Shown: positions 6,694 through 14,465 of the stretch, one piece after another
How positions within the stretch are numbered: position 1 is the first letter of the stretch
Layout: every line of letters begins with the position of its first letter
Origin: Akkermansia sp.
GTDB taxonomy: Bacteria > Verrucomicrobiota > Verrucomicrobiia > Verrucomicrobiales > Akkermansiaceae
NCBI GenBank assembly: GCA_024405415.1
Contig: JAKSOV010000004.1
Location: 1 to 52,158 of the forward strand
Length of the DNA stretch: 52,158 nucleotides
Reading direction: 5' to 3'
Notes under the pieces: model-generated
What the model was told of the DNA's origin: nothing
Seen by the model: only the letters and a program-made list of their open reading frames with translations
Databases searched by the model: none
Made by a program: the position numbers and the translations under genes

Positions 6694-8329
6694 GGTGCGC
6701 CTCCCCCTGTTGTACGCTCACGGCATCGAGCGGATGGTTGTCATGCAGCAGGGGGTAGAAGCCCTGCACGGCGCGGGATTTGAGGTAGGCTCGCTCGCTG
6801 TGGTAGAGCGGGATGATGGGCTGAGCCTCCAGCATGGCTGACTCCGCCCGCAGGAGGGCTGCACGGCGGGCATCGGGTGTGGCGGACTGCTGAGCCTCGG
6901 CCAGAGCGGCATCGCACTCGGCGCTGCCCCAGCCCGTGCAGTTGTTGCCGCCGCCGCTGCGCCACAACTCTACGAAGGTGGCAGGGTCGAGGTAGTCCCC
7001 GCTCCACGAGGAGGAGGACATGTCATAGTCCCCGTTCTGCTGAGCGGCCTTGTAGGCCGTCCACTCACAGGCGCGGATTTCCGCATGCACGCCGAGCACA
7101 CGCGCCCACATGCTCTGGATAGTCTCGGCCATCACCTTCTGCACATCGCGGCTGGTGGTCATGATTTCAAGGTTCGGGAACCCGCGGCCCTCGGGATACC
7201 CCGCCTCCGCCAGCAGACGGCGGGCCTCCGCCTCGCGCTCGCCTTGTGTCTGCGCCGCAGCGGGTGTTGCAACGCCCGCATACCCCGCCCCGGGCGGGGT
7301 GAAGCCGAAGGTGGCGCGCCCTGCCCCGCGCACGACATCGTTCACCAGCGTGTCGCGGTCAATGGCCAGCGCCAGCGCGCGGCGCACGCGAACATCGTTG
7401 AGCGGCGGGCGCTGCGTGTTGAGGCGGTAGAAGATAGTGCAGTAGTAGGCGTCCTGACAGAACTCCTGCGGCGCACGGGAGCGGGCGAAGGCCATCAGCT
7501 CCGGGGGCACATTGTTGGAGAGGTGCAGCTTGCCGTCAAGGAACATGCGCGTCTCGGTGTAGCCGTTGACGATGGGCAGGAAGCGGATGCCGCGGTTGCG
7601 CACTTCTGCCGCGCGCCAGTAACAAGGATTGGCGCGCACCTCGTAAAAATCATTGAAACGGTGGCCGACCGGCACATAGGCGCCGTTGCACACCCATGTG
7701 TCGGGCTGCGCCCAGAGGCTGCGGCGGTCAAGCATGCCGCCCAACGCCTCCACGCGGTGCTCCGGCAGCGGGAACCAAGTGAAATGCAGCAGCAGTTGCA
7801 GCAGGTGCGGGGTCGGGCCGATGAGGGTGAGCCTGAGCGTGCGGTCATCAAGCGCGGCCACGCCCACATCCGCCCATGGAGCCGTCCCCTTGTTAAAAGC
7901 CTCCGCCCCGCGCAAGGGGTAGAGCATCTCGGCGTATTTGCCGCCGAACTGCGGGTGCAGGAGGCGGTGGTAGGCATAGACAAAATCCTGCGCGCGCACA
8001 GGGCGGCCATCGCTCCATTGAGCCTCGCGCAGGTGAAAGGTCCATTCATCCGCTGAGGCGTTGTGCTCCCAGCTCTCCGCCATGCCGGGGAGGATGCGGG
8101 CGGCGTCCTGCGCATCGGGGCGCACCAGCCCCTCCAGCAGGGCGCTGATGATTTTGCCGTCCGCCACGGCGGTGGCCTTGTGGGGGTCAAGGCTCAGCGG
8201 CTCCTGATTGTTGCCGAAGAGGAGGATACCCTGCGCCGAGGCTCGCTCGGCGGAGCTGCGGCCGTCCCCGCAGCTGCACAGCAGCGCAGCGCAGAGGCAA
8301 AGGGCGGAGAGGATGCGGCAGCGGGTCAC
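6686..8329 (-). CDS. oppA: peptide-binding lipoprotein, OppA/DppA type
   Basis: Solute-binding protein of the SBP family 5, which captures peptides outside the inner membrane and hands them to OppBC. 547 residues. A lipoprotein signal peptide ends at a lipobox (LLCSC, lipidated Cys at residue 20). The mature part shows family hallmarks: NQEPLSLDPHKATAVAD near the N-terminus, GLVRPDAQ, WTFHLREAQWSDGRPVRAQDFVYAYHR, and a C-terminal WSGDYLDPATFVELW. It lies 6 bp after nagZ and overlaps oppB by 8 bases. The nagZ link suggests that cell-wall (murein) peptides are one substrate, as for MppA-type proteins, but this is inference. Confidence 0.93.
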   Translation of the reverse strand: MTRCRILSALCLCAALLCSCGDGRSSAERASAQGILLFGNNQEPLSLDPHKATAVADGKIISALLEGLVRPDAQDAARILPGMAESWEHNASADEWTFHLREAQWSDGRPVRAQDFVYAYHRLLHPQFGGKYAEMLYPLRGAEAFNKGTAPWADVGVAALDDRTLRLTLIGPTPHLLQLLLHFTWFPLPEHRVEALGGMLDRRSLWAQPDTWVCNGAYVPVGHRFNDFYEVRANPCYWRAAEVRNRGIRFLPIVNGYTETRMFLDGKLHLSNNVPPELMAFARSRAPQEFCQDAYYCTIFYRLNTQRPPLNDVRVRRALALAIDRDTLVNDVVRGAGRATFGFTPPGAGYAGVATPAAAQTQGEREAEARRLLAEAGYPEGRGFPNLEIMTTSRDVQKVMAETIQSMWARVLGVHAEIRACEWTAYKAAQQNGDYDMSSSSWSGDYLDPATFVELWRSGGGNNCTGWGSAECDAALAEAQQSATPDARRAALLRAESAMLEAQPIIPLYHSERAYLKSRAVQGFYPLLHDNHPLDAVSVQQGEAHHD

Positions 8330-8335
8330 GGCGGG

Positions 8336-9400
8336 TCAGTACGTTTGCACGGCGGAGGTCGGCAGCGCGGCGCTCGGCTCGGGCACGCGCTTGCAGAAAG
8401 CGGCGGTGTTGTTCAGGTAGTCGTTCCACTCGAGGAAGCTCATGGCGCGCTCGCTGTGGCAGTAGAAGCGGAACTGCATGATGCGCTCCTCCGCCTCGCG
8501 AAGAACGGCTGCGGGCACCTGTTCGGCGATAGCGGCGGCGATGCCCTCCAGATGCTCACAGGCATCGTGGCAGACGAGGGGCAGATCGCAGCCCGCGAGC
8601 AGCGACAGGGGCACGGACTGCTCCGGCGTGTAGCGCTTGGCAATGGCGCCCATGCAGAGGTCGTCCGTAAAAACAACGCCTTCGTAGCCCAGCTGGCGGC
8701 GCAGGAAATCGCGGATGAGTGCGGGGGAAAGGGAGGTGGGCAACGCAGGGTCAATTTCGGGGATGAGGAGGTGGGCAATCATCACCGAGGGCAGCTCGGG
8801 GGCCAGCGCGTTGAAGGGGATGGCCGCGCTTGTCAGAAAATCATCCGTGGTGCCGTGGAGGACGGGGAGGTCGAGGTGCGGGTCGCTCTCGGCCTCGCCC
8901 ATGCCGGGGAAGTGCTTGCCGCAGGTGGCGATGTCGCGCTGCCGCATTTGGCGGTTCCAGACGCCGGCGTTGGAGATGACCTGCTCCGGGTCGCGCCCCC
9001 AGCAGCGGCCGGGCAAGGCGTTGGCGTGGCGGCTCGCCATGTCGAGCACGGGGCCGAACACGGTGTTGACGCCGAGCGTGTGCAGCCCCGCAGCGTTGTA
9101 AAGAGCAGCCTGGCGGATGAGGTGTTGGTCCCCCTGCTCCGCCAGCGCCGCGGCGGAGGGCAGATGCACGCCGATGTCCGCGGTGCGGACAACGCGGCCG
9201 CCCTCCTGGTCGATGGCGATGATGGGGTCATCCCCGTCCCGCGTGAGGCGGCGCAGCTCATCGGTCAGCTCGCGGCACAGCTCGTAGTCCGTGATGTTGC
9301 GGGTGAAAAGGATGTAGCCCGCGGGTTGCAGGCGCGCAAAGAGCCGCCGCTCACGCTCCGTGAGCACGGGGCCTTCGATGCCTGCAATGAGGGGAAGCAT
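8336..9400 (-). CDS. nagZ: beta-N-acetylhexosaminidase, GH3 (NagZ-like)
   Basis: Glycoside hydrolase family 3 enzyme; NagZ removes GlcNAc from peptidoglycan fragments in the cytoplasm during wall recycling. 354 residues, the single-domain NagZ size, without a signal peptide. Key motifs: AIDQEGGRVVR (about 62-72), GKHFPGMGEAESDPHLDLP (about 161-179) containing the Asp-x-His dyad D173/H175 found only in the NagZ branch, and VFTDDLCMGAI (243-253), where one of D246/D247 is the nucleophile. The usual KHFPGHGDT has become KHFPGMGEA. It heads nagZ-oppABC. The start codon lies 5 bp from a heptad array that contains promoter-like hexamers. Confidence 0.9.
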   Translation of the reverse strand: MLPLIAGIEGPVLTERERRLFARLQPAGYILFTRNITDYELCRELTDELRRLTRDGDDPIIAIDQEGGRVVRTADIGVHLPSAAALAEQGDQHLIRQAALYNAAGLHTLGVNTVFGPVLDMASRHANALPGRCWGRDPEQVISNAGVWNRQMRQRDIATCGKHFPGMGEAESDPHLDLPVLHGTTDDFLTSAAIPFNALAPELPSVMIAHLLIPEIDPALPTSLSPALIRDFLRRQLGYEGVVFTDDLCMGAIAKRYTPEQSVPLSLLAGCDLPLVCHDACEHLEGIAAAIAEQVPAAVLREAEERIMQFRFYCHSERAMSFLEWNDYLNNTAAFCKRVPEPSAALPTSAVQTY

Positions 9401-9405
9401 GGGGA

Positions 9406-9433
9406 ATTACAAATTACAATTTACAAATTACAA
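9406..9433 (-). promoter_or_regulatory. promoter-like hexamers inside a heptad array before nagZ
   Basis: On the reverse strand the array gives TTGTAA (9428-9433), 16 bp, TGTAAT (9406-9411), 5 nt before the nagZ ATG. The same hexamers at the same spacing precede the ABC gene at 51222. Promoter function is inferred. Confidence 0.4.
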
Positions 9434-9470
9434 ATTGAAATTTCGGCTCGCTACGCTCGCGGGATAGGAG

Positions 9471-9501
9471 AAAACGGTCTGACATGCTGTCAGACCGTTT
9501 T
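9471..9501. terminator. terminator hairpin in copy C
   Basis: Arms AAAACGGTCTGACA and TGTCAGACCGTTTT, a perfect 14-bp stem with a 3-nt loop, A-run and T-run flanks. It would end pyrE transcription before nagZ. Confidence 0.85.
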
Positions 9502-9523
9502 CGGAAAGAAGCGAGCGATAGAT

Positions 9524-10090
9524 TTACTTATCGCCGAAGATGCTCTTGCGGGTGAAGAGGGGGAAGACGGGGACGCCGCGGCCTTCGATGGCTTCGCGGC
9601 CGCCTTCTTCGCGGTCCACGAGGACGAGCGCGGCGACAACCTTACCGCCTTCGGCTTCGATAGCGTCGATGGCCTTAATGGTGGAGCCGCCCGTGGTGAT
9701 GACGTCATCCACCACGATGATGCTCTGACCGGCGGAGAAGTTGCCCTCGATGCGCTTGCCGCGGCCGTGGTCCTTGGCCTCCTTGCGGACGGTGAAGACG
9801 TTGAGGGGCTTGTCGGCGGAGGCGCTGTACATGCCGATAGCCAGCGAGATGGGGTCGGCGCCCATGGTCATGCCGCCGATGGCGGTGGCCTCGGGGAACT
9901 TGGGCAGGATTTCGTCCTTCACGAGCTGCCAGCCGACCTCGCCGATGAGGTTGGCGCCCTTGGCGTCCAGCGTGGTGACGCGGCAATCGCAGTAGAGGTC
10001 GCTCTCTTTGCCGGAAGCGAGGATGAAATGACCCGTCTTGATGGATTTAGCGAGGAGAATCTGCAGCAGTTCGTTCTTGGCGTTACTCAT
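9524..10090 (-). CDS. pyrE: orotate phosphoribosyltransferase
   Basis: Pyrimidine biosynthesis: joins orotate to PRPP to make OMP. 188 residues with the type I phosphoribosyltransferase fold. The PRPP-binding motif IIVVDDVITTGGS is near residues 128-140, and the family segment KEAKDHGRGKRIEG, with the catalytic flexible-loop lysine, precedes it. FILASGKESDLYCDCR is the usual orotate-site start. A promoter (TTGATT, 17 bp, TAGAAT) ends 9 nt before the ATG. It is separated from nagZ by the repeat hairpin. pyrC, two steps earlier in the pathway, is at 32401, not linked. Confidence 0.96.
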   Translation of the reverse strand: MSNAKNELLQILLAKSIKTGHFILASGKESDLYCDCRVTTLDAKGANLIGEVGWQLVKDEILPKFPEATAIGGMTMGADPISLAIGMYSASADKPLNVFTVRKEAKDHGRGKRIEGNFSAGQSIIVVDDVITTGGSTIKAIDAIEAEGGKVVAALVLVDREEGGREAIEGRGVPVFPLFTRKSIFGDK

Positions 10091-10099
10091 AACGCGGCT

Positions 10100-10128
10100 A
10101 TTCTACCCCGCCCCGCCGCGAAAATCAA
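10100..10128 (-). promoter_or_regulatory. predicted pyrE promoter
   Basis: Reverse-strand TTGATT (10123-10128), 17 bp, TAGAAT (10100-10105), ending 9 nt before the ATG. The rest of the 10129-10339 gap shows only a small hairpin (CTGTC/GACAG near 10230) and no gene. Confidence 0.65.
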
Positions 10129-10339
10129 CGCAAAAGCGCGCTTTGCTCTGCGCAATTTCCGCCCCTGCATTTGCATGTGAACGTTTCAGCTGAAGGGCAG
10201 AAGCACATGATGATGTCTGCATTCTTCTCTGTCCGATAGAGACAGGGAATGAAAAATTGATTCCGCGATTTGCATTTCGTTTTCCTCTTTCTGTTATTGA
10301 GGTCCCCTTTTTCTCTTAAGTATGACAAAACAACATTGC

Positions 10340-10368
10340 TTGCCTTTTCCGCGCCGGTTTTCTAACAT
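10340..10368 (+). promoter_or_regulatory. predicted promoter of the AT-rich membrane-protein gene
   Basis: TTGCCT (10340-10345), 17 bp, TAACAT (10363-10368), ending 6 nt before the ATG: predicts a leaderless mRNA. Confidence 0.55.
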
Positions 10369-10374
10369 GCGGAA

Positions 10375-11031
10375 ATGGATCTTCTCATCCGCTTCAACAG
10401 ATCAAGCGCCCCCATTCCGAAAAAATCCAATTCAACAGAGCTGCAAAGTAGCCTCAGTGACGACAAAAAATTACTCTCCTACCAAGAGGCGTTGAATCAA
10501 CTGAGATTGCATGCACCTCTTATCTGGAGACGTAATGCATTCTATACCACGTTACAGGCCGCACTTTTTGCCTATTACTTGCATAACGGAGCTGCGAAGG
10601 ATGTTAGTGATTGGTCGATGCAGGAGCATATTATTGCCGTTCTTATCCCCCCGCTTGCGCTATATATCTCGATTGCATGGTTTCGCACGATTAAGGCTGG
10701 ACAAAAAATTCAGAGGCAGTGGCGGCTACTGTGCGTTCAAATTGAGAACGAGTATTTTGGCGATTCCGTCGGTCCCCTTAGCCGCGCAAACGGATTAATC
10801 GGGGAAGGGACAAAAAAAGACATTTCCATCACCTCAATCATGATAAACATTACAAAACTCTTCATTGTATTGTGGATGGCTCTGATTGCATTTCGCATTT
10901 TTGATTATTACCGTGTTTACGTTTCACCTCAATTCCCAGACAAGGTTTTCATCCCCGAGCAAATATTACCTCAAAATAGCGTCGCAAAGGACAAAATAGA
11001 ATCTCAAGTCAATTGTCAGCATCTTCGATGA
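10375..11031 (+). CDS. hypothetical membrane protein, AT-rich
   Basis: 218 residues, not confidently recognised. Three hydrophobic segments at about 54-70, 84-105 and 155-178 are separated by a charged stretch (FRTIKAGQKIQRQWRLLCVQIENEYFG). The WFRTIK...IENEY pattern after the second helix weakly recalls the RipA-type small membrane proteins, which is unproven. Base composition is clearly more AT-rich than the neighbours (many AAA, ATT and TTT codons), suggesting recent acquisition. It is a single gene; the 160 bp after it hold only an 8-bp inverted repeat (GAAATGAG/CTCATTTC, 11118-11142). No partner gene suggests its role. Confidence 0.75.
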   Translation: MDLLIRFNRSSAPIPKKSNSTELQSSLSDDKKLLSYQEALNQLRLHAPLIWRRNAFYTTLQAALFAYYLHNGAAKDVSDWSMQEHIIAVLIPPLALYISIAWFRTIKAGQKIQRQWRLLCVQIENEYFGDSVGPLSRANGLIGEGTKKDISITSIMINITKLFIVLWMALIAFRIFDYYRVYVSPQFPDKVFIPEQILPQNSVAKDKIESQVNCQHLR

Positions 11032-11190
11032 GACCTTTTCTATTTGTGTCGACTTTCACACATCGACCTCTGTATGGGTGTCACCAATGGTGCTCGACCC
11101 GCTGTTTTCCCGCGCTCGAAATGAGCGTACAGACCTCATTTCTGCAATTGCACCGATCTTTTACGCCCGCTATCACCCATCTCTGCAAGT

Positions 11191-11955
11191 TCATCGCAGC
11201 AATGCGGCCATATCCGCGGGGAGCGGAGATTCTACGGTGACGGTGCTGCCGCGCCACGGGAAGCGGAGGCGACAGGCGTGCAGGGCGTGGCGCGGGAGGA
11301 GGAGGCGTGCGGCCAGCTCGGGAGTCCACCCGCAGTCGATGAAGTCGAGGTAGTTGCGCTCGTCGCCGCCGTAGATTTTGTCCCCTACCAACGGGTAGCC
11401 GAGGTGGGCCAGATGTACGCGGATTTGGTGCATACGCCCCGTGTGCGGGCGGCAGCGCAGCAAGGCCATGGGCGGCGTGAGGCTGTTCCCTGCCCGCCGC
11501 TCCAGCACCTCGAACTCCGTGCGGCAGGGCTTGCCGCTCGGGTGGCAGCATTGGCGGATGTGGATGCGCGTCTCCGCCACGCTCTCCATGCGGGTGATGG
11601 GTTCCGCGCAACAGGCGGCATGCCACGCGGGACTTCCCTGCACCACGCAATAATACTCTTTGTGCAACTGCCGCGCCATCATGGCCTTGCCCAGCTCCGC
11701 TGCAGCCTCCGCCGTCTTGGCGATAAGGACGATACCGCTCGTCTCGCGGTCCAATCGGTTGATGAGCGATACCTGCCCGCCCGTCGCCAGCTCAAAAGCC
11801 AGCAGCTCGCGCACGCCGTGCCACAGGGTCGGCTCATTCTTCTCCCCCGTGGGGTGCGTCAGCAGCGGGGCCGCCTTGTCCACGGCGAGCACGCCCTCGT
11901 CCTCATACAGGACGCGGAACTCCGGCACCACGGCGATGGGCATGTCGTAAGGCAC
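11191..11955 (-). CDS. RluA-family pseudouridine synthase
   Basis: Isomerises specific uridines in rRNA or tRNA. 254 residues forming the catalytic domain only, with no N-terminal S4 domain. The catalytic motif is INRLDRETSGIVLIAKT (catalytic Asp within RLDRETSG); further family segments are HKEYYCVVQG, the CRPHTGRMHQIRVHLAHLGYPLVGDKIYGG block and LHACRLRFPW near the end. The S4-less form resembles RluA or TruC-type enzymes; the exact target cannot be told. It follows the RsuA-like gene by 8 bp on the same strand, so the two are probably co-transcribed. Confidence 0.93.
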   Translation of the reverse strand: MPYDMPIAVVPEFRVLYEDEGVLAVDKAAPLLTHPTGEKNEPTLWHGVRELLAFELATGGQVSLINRLDRETSGIVLIAKTAEAAAELGKAMMARQLHKEYYCVVQGSPAWHAACCAEPITRMESVAETRIHIRQCCHPSGKPCRTEFEVLERRAGNSLTPPMALLRCRPHTGRMHQIRVHLAHLGYPLVGDKIYGGDERNYLDFIDCGWTPELAARLLLPRHALHACRLRFPWRGSTVTVESPLPADMAALLR

Positions 11956-11963
11956 AGGCTCAA

Positions 11964-12659
11964 TCAGTTATCAAACAAATGCGGGTCGATGGCGCACCAT
12001 TCGCCGGGGGCGAGGTTGAGGTCCGCGAGGCGCAGGGGGCCGATGGCGAGGCGCTCCAGCTCGATAACGGGAGCACCCACGGCGGCGAGCATGCGGCGCA
12101 CTTGGTGGTACCGGCCTTCGTGCAGGGTCGGTTCACCCGCACAGGGGGCGGGGAGCGCCAGCTCCGGGGGCAGACAGGGCGTTTTTTCGCTCTCCAGCAT
12201 CAGCGTTCCCTCAGCAAAAAGCGCCGGGGCGCTCTCGGGAACGGGGGCGGAGGTCACAAAGCGGTACACCTTCGGCACGTGTTTCTTGGGACTGGTGAGG
12301 CGGTGTTCAAACGTGCCGTCATCCGTGAGCAGCAGCAGCCCGCTCGTTTCCTTGTCCAAACGGCCTACCGTGTTGACGCCGGGGTTGCGGCGCAGCCAGC
12401 GCTCAGGCAGCAGGTCATACACCAGCTCGCCGTCCTCTCGGTGGGAGCAGGTGCAGCCAAGCGGCTTGTTGAGCGCCACGTACAGCCCATCGGCAAACTC
12501 CACGGGAGCGCCGTCCACCAACACGTCCGCAGGCTCCACTTTTTCCTTACCGTTGCGGACAGCGATTCCCTTGCAGGTCACGCGGCCTGCGGCCAACCAA
12601 GCGGCGGTTTCGCGGCGGCTGCAATAGCCGTATCGGCTCAAAAGGGCGTCCGTTCTCAT
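11964..12659 (-). CDS. RsuA-family 16S rRNA pseudouridine synthase
   Basis: 231 residues from this start. An N-terminal S4 RNA-binding domain (MRTDALLSRYGYCSRRETAAWLAAGRV, about 1-55) is followed by the RsuA/RluB/E/F-type catalytic domain with LNKPLGCTCSHRED and the active-site motif VGRLDKETSGLLLLTDDG. YHQVRRMLAAVG near the C-terminus is also typical. The short size and CSHRED motif favour RsuA (16S rRNA) over RluB. A longer frame runs to 12809, but MRTDALLSR matches family starts; MPPEMRTD at 12671 is also possible. First gene of a pair with the RluA-like gene. Confidence 0.9.
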   Translation of the reverse strand: MRTDALLSRYGYCSRRETAAWLAAGRVTCKGIAVRNGKEKVEPADVLVDGAPVEFADGLYVALNKPLGCTCSHREDGELVYDLLPERWLRRNPGVNTVGRLDKETSGLLLLTDDGTFEHRLTSPKKHVPKVYRFVTSAPVPESAPALFAEGTLMLESEKTPCLPPELALPAPCAGEPTLHEGRYHQVRRMLAAVGAPVIELERLAIGPLRLADLNLAPGEWCAIDPHLFDN

Positions 12660-12699
12660 TTCGGGAGGCATTTTGCCATGTTTTTTTGAAAAAACAAGG

Positions 12700-12728
12700 T
12701 TGAAATCAGGCCCTGCTTGTGATAGATA
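12700..12728 (+). promoter_or_regulatory. predicted promoter of the TPR gene
   Basis: TTGAAA (12700-12705), 17 bp, TAGATA (12723-12728); GATAAT two bases further is an alternative -10. An in-frame ATG at 12736 lies 7 nt after the -10 box and would be leaderless; the preferred start at 12793 leaves a leader of about 57 nt. Confidence 0.5.
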
Positions 12729-12792
12729 ATAAGGGATGAAACGCGGCGCATGTGCACCGTGCTCTTCTTGTGTCGATTTTCCTCCCCCTCTT

Positions 12793-14160
12793 ATGATTAC
12801 GATTATCACCGAACGTGAGCTGCCCGCCGACCTGATGAGTCTGTGGGTGAAGGCCCAGCAGGCCGTTCAAACCCGCAACTATAAATACGGCGTCAGCATT
12901 CTCAAAACCATCATCAAGCGCGCCCCCGGCTTCCTCGAGGGCCGCAAAGCGCTTCGCGCGTGCGAGGTGAAGGCCACTCCCGATGCGGGGCGCCGCTCCT
13001 CCCTCTTCGGCGGCATGCGCATCACCACCCGCAAGAACCCGGAAGAGACGCTGGTGCTCATCGAGGATGAGCTGGAGAAGGACCCCTACTCCGTCACCGC
13101 GAACGAAACGCTCTACACCGCGGCTGAGGCCGTGGGCTTCCACGATTTGGCCGCCTTCGCTCTGGAGACGATTTGCCAGGGCCAGCCCAACGCCAAGAAG
13201 CACCTCCACCTGCTCGCCAACCACTATATCAAATACGAGCAGTATGCCGAGGCCGCCGAGGCCTACCGCAAGGTGCTGGCCATCGACCACACGGACCCCA
13301 TCGCCATGCGCGGTGAAAAGGACTGCTCCGCCCGCGCCTCCATGCGCCAGGGCAACTGGGAGGGCAAGGGCGACTTCCGCACCAAGATGAAGAACTCCGG
13401 CGCCACCGCTGCCCTTGAGAGCCAGGACAAGATGGGCCTCACGGGCGCTGAGCTGGAAGCCCGCCTCGCCCAGCTCTCCGAGCAGTACGCTGCGGACAAC
13501 ACCAACCTGCAGGTGGTGCGCGACATCGCCGCCTGCTACGAGCAGATGGAGGATTTTGCCAACGCCTACTCTTTCTACGCCTACGCCTACCAGCTGGGCG
13601 GCTCCACGGACGTGTCCATCAACGACAAGGCCATGGAGATGCACGAGAAGGCCATGCAGGCCGAGCTGGACTACTACGAGCAGGTGCTCGCCGCCGACCC
13701 GAACAACGAGGAGGCCCGCGCCGCTCTCGCCGCCCGAAAGAAGGAGATTGCCGAGGCCGTGGTGGCCGACGCCCGCGCTCGAGTGGAGGCCAACCCCACG
13801 GATGCCCAGCTGCAGTTCAAGTTCGGTCAGGCCCTGTTCGAGGCCGAGCAGTACACGGAGGCCATCCCTGCCCTTCAGCGCGCCCGCACCAACCCCAATC
13901 TCCGCATCAAGGCCATGCTCATGCTCGGCAAGTGCTACCACGCCAAGAAGATGGTCGACATGGCCATCCGCCAGCTGGAGGAAGCCAACGGCGAGCTCAA
14001 CGTCATGGACGACACCAAGAAGGAGCTGCACTACATGATCGGCACCCTCTACGACGAGTCCGGCAACAAAGAGAAGGCTCTCGAGAACTTCAAGGTCATC
14101 TACGAGGTGGACTACGGCTACAAGGACGTCGCCACCCGCGTGGAATCCGCTTACAACTAA
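12793..14160 (+). CDS. tetratricopeptide-repeat protein
   Basis: 455 residues, helical throughout, rich in Ala, Glu, Lys and Tyr. TPR-type helix pairs are recognisable, for example YIKYEQYAEAAEAYRKVLAID (about 150-170), FANAYSFYAYAYQLG, ADPNNEEARAALAARKKE, and EKALENFKVIYEVDYGYKDVATRV at the end. No signal peptide or membrane segment, so cytoplasmic; probably a scaffold for protein contacts. Partners are not evident from neighbours, which are on other strands. Start 12793 (MITIITEREL) is preferred over 12736, whose extension (MKRGACAPCSSCVDF) looks non-coding. A strong terminator follows at 14187. Confidence 0.88.
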   Translation: MITIITERELPADLMSLWVKAQQAVQTRNYKYGVSILKTIIKRAPGFLEGRKALRACEVKATPDAGRRSSLFGGMRITTRKNPEETLVLIEDELEKDPYSVTANETLYTAAEAVGFHDLAAFALETICQGQPNAKKHLHLLANHYIKYEQYAEAAEAYRKVLAIDHTDPIAMRGEKDCSARASMRQGNWEGKGDFRTKMKNSGATAALESQDKMGLTGAELEARLAQLSEQYAADNTNLQVVRDIAACYEQMEDFANAYSFYAYAYQLGGSTDVSINDKAMEMHEKAMQAELDYYEQVLAADPNNEEARAALAARKKEIAEAVVADARARVEANPTDAQLQFKFGQALFEAEQYTEAIPALQRARTNPNLRIKAMLMLGKCYHAKKMVDMAIRQLEEANGELNVMDDTKKELHYMIGTLYDESGNKEKALENFKVIYEVDYGYKDVATRVESAYN

Positions 14161-14186
14161 AGCGAGCTTACCACCGACCTACCGCG

Positions 14187-14225
14187 CCGCCGCAGGACTC
14201 TCTCCCCTGCGGCGGACGTTTTTTT
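14187..14225 (+). terminator. rho-independent terminator after the TPR gene
   Basis: Arms CCGCCGCAGG and CCTGCGGCGG (perfect 10 bp) with a 9-nt loop, followed by ACG and a run of seven T. Confidence 0.9.
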
Positions 14226-14235
14226 GCGGTTGTTC

Positions 14236-14462
14236 GACAAATGAGGATTTGTAGATTTACTATGTACTAGGTACTATGTACTATTTTTGAATAGAGTGCG
14301 GCTGTCGCCGCAAGGATGGAAAACCCGTTCTGACGCTTGCGTCAGAACGGGTTCGTTATCTCGCGGCGTCCCTGTCACGGCGTAGCCGTAGGCGAAGACG
14401 GAAGCCGCCGAACTTTACAAATAGTACCTAGTAAATAGTACCTAGTAAATACCCATTTGTCG
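14236..14462. repeat. composite repeat, copy D (TACTATG class)
   Basis: Occupies most of the 305-bp gap between the convergent TPR and MenC-like genes; nothing else but the TPR terminator is in that gap. Order: cap GACAAATGAGGATTTGT (14236-14252), heptads TACTATG, TACTAGG, TACTATG, TACTATT (14258-14285), GC module with GCGGCTGTCGCCGC (about 14299), terminator hairpin (14322-14353), an enlarged right GC module with extra small hairpins (about 14362-14412), inverted heptads TAGTACC, TAGTAAA, TAGTACC, TAGTAAA (14422-14449), and a half cap (CATTTGTCG). Confidence 0.9.
14322..14353. terminator. terminator hairpin in copy D
   Basis: Arms AACCCGTTCTGACGC and GCGTCAGAACGGGTT, a perfect 15-bp stem with a 2-nt loop. 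Compared with copies B, E and F the outer stem sequence differs on both arms while pairing is kept. Confidence 0.85.
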
Positions 14463-14465
14463 CAC

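Larger units (their letters stand above)
9406..9520. repeat. composite repeat, copy C (ATTACAA class)
   Basis: Lies between pyrE and nagZ, both on the reverse strand. Heptads ATTACAA, ATTACAA, TTTACAA, ATTACAA, ATTGAAA (9406-9440), then a GC module of the GGCTCGCTACGCTCGCGGG type (about 9444-9462), then the terminator hairpin (9471-9501), then a short degenerate inverted GC module (GAAGCGAGCG). The right heptad arm is missing, apparently cut off at the pyrE stop. The array is almost identical to the right arm of copy G (51185-51212). Confidence 0.85.

Noticed and set aside
11032-11190. Possible small gene or regulatory RNA after the AT-rich membrane-protein gene
   Set aside because: Only an 8-bp inverted repeat (11118-11142) without a T-run; the frames here are short and lack a start with an upstream promoter.
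12736-12792. Extended N-terminus of the TPR protein starting at 12736
   Set aside because: The 19 extra residues are Cys/Pro-rich and unlike the helical protein. The leaderless spacing fits, so the option is noted but not preferred.
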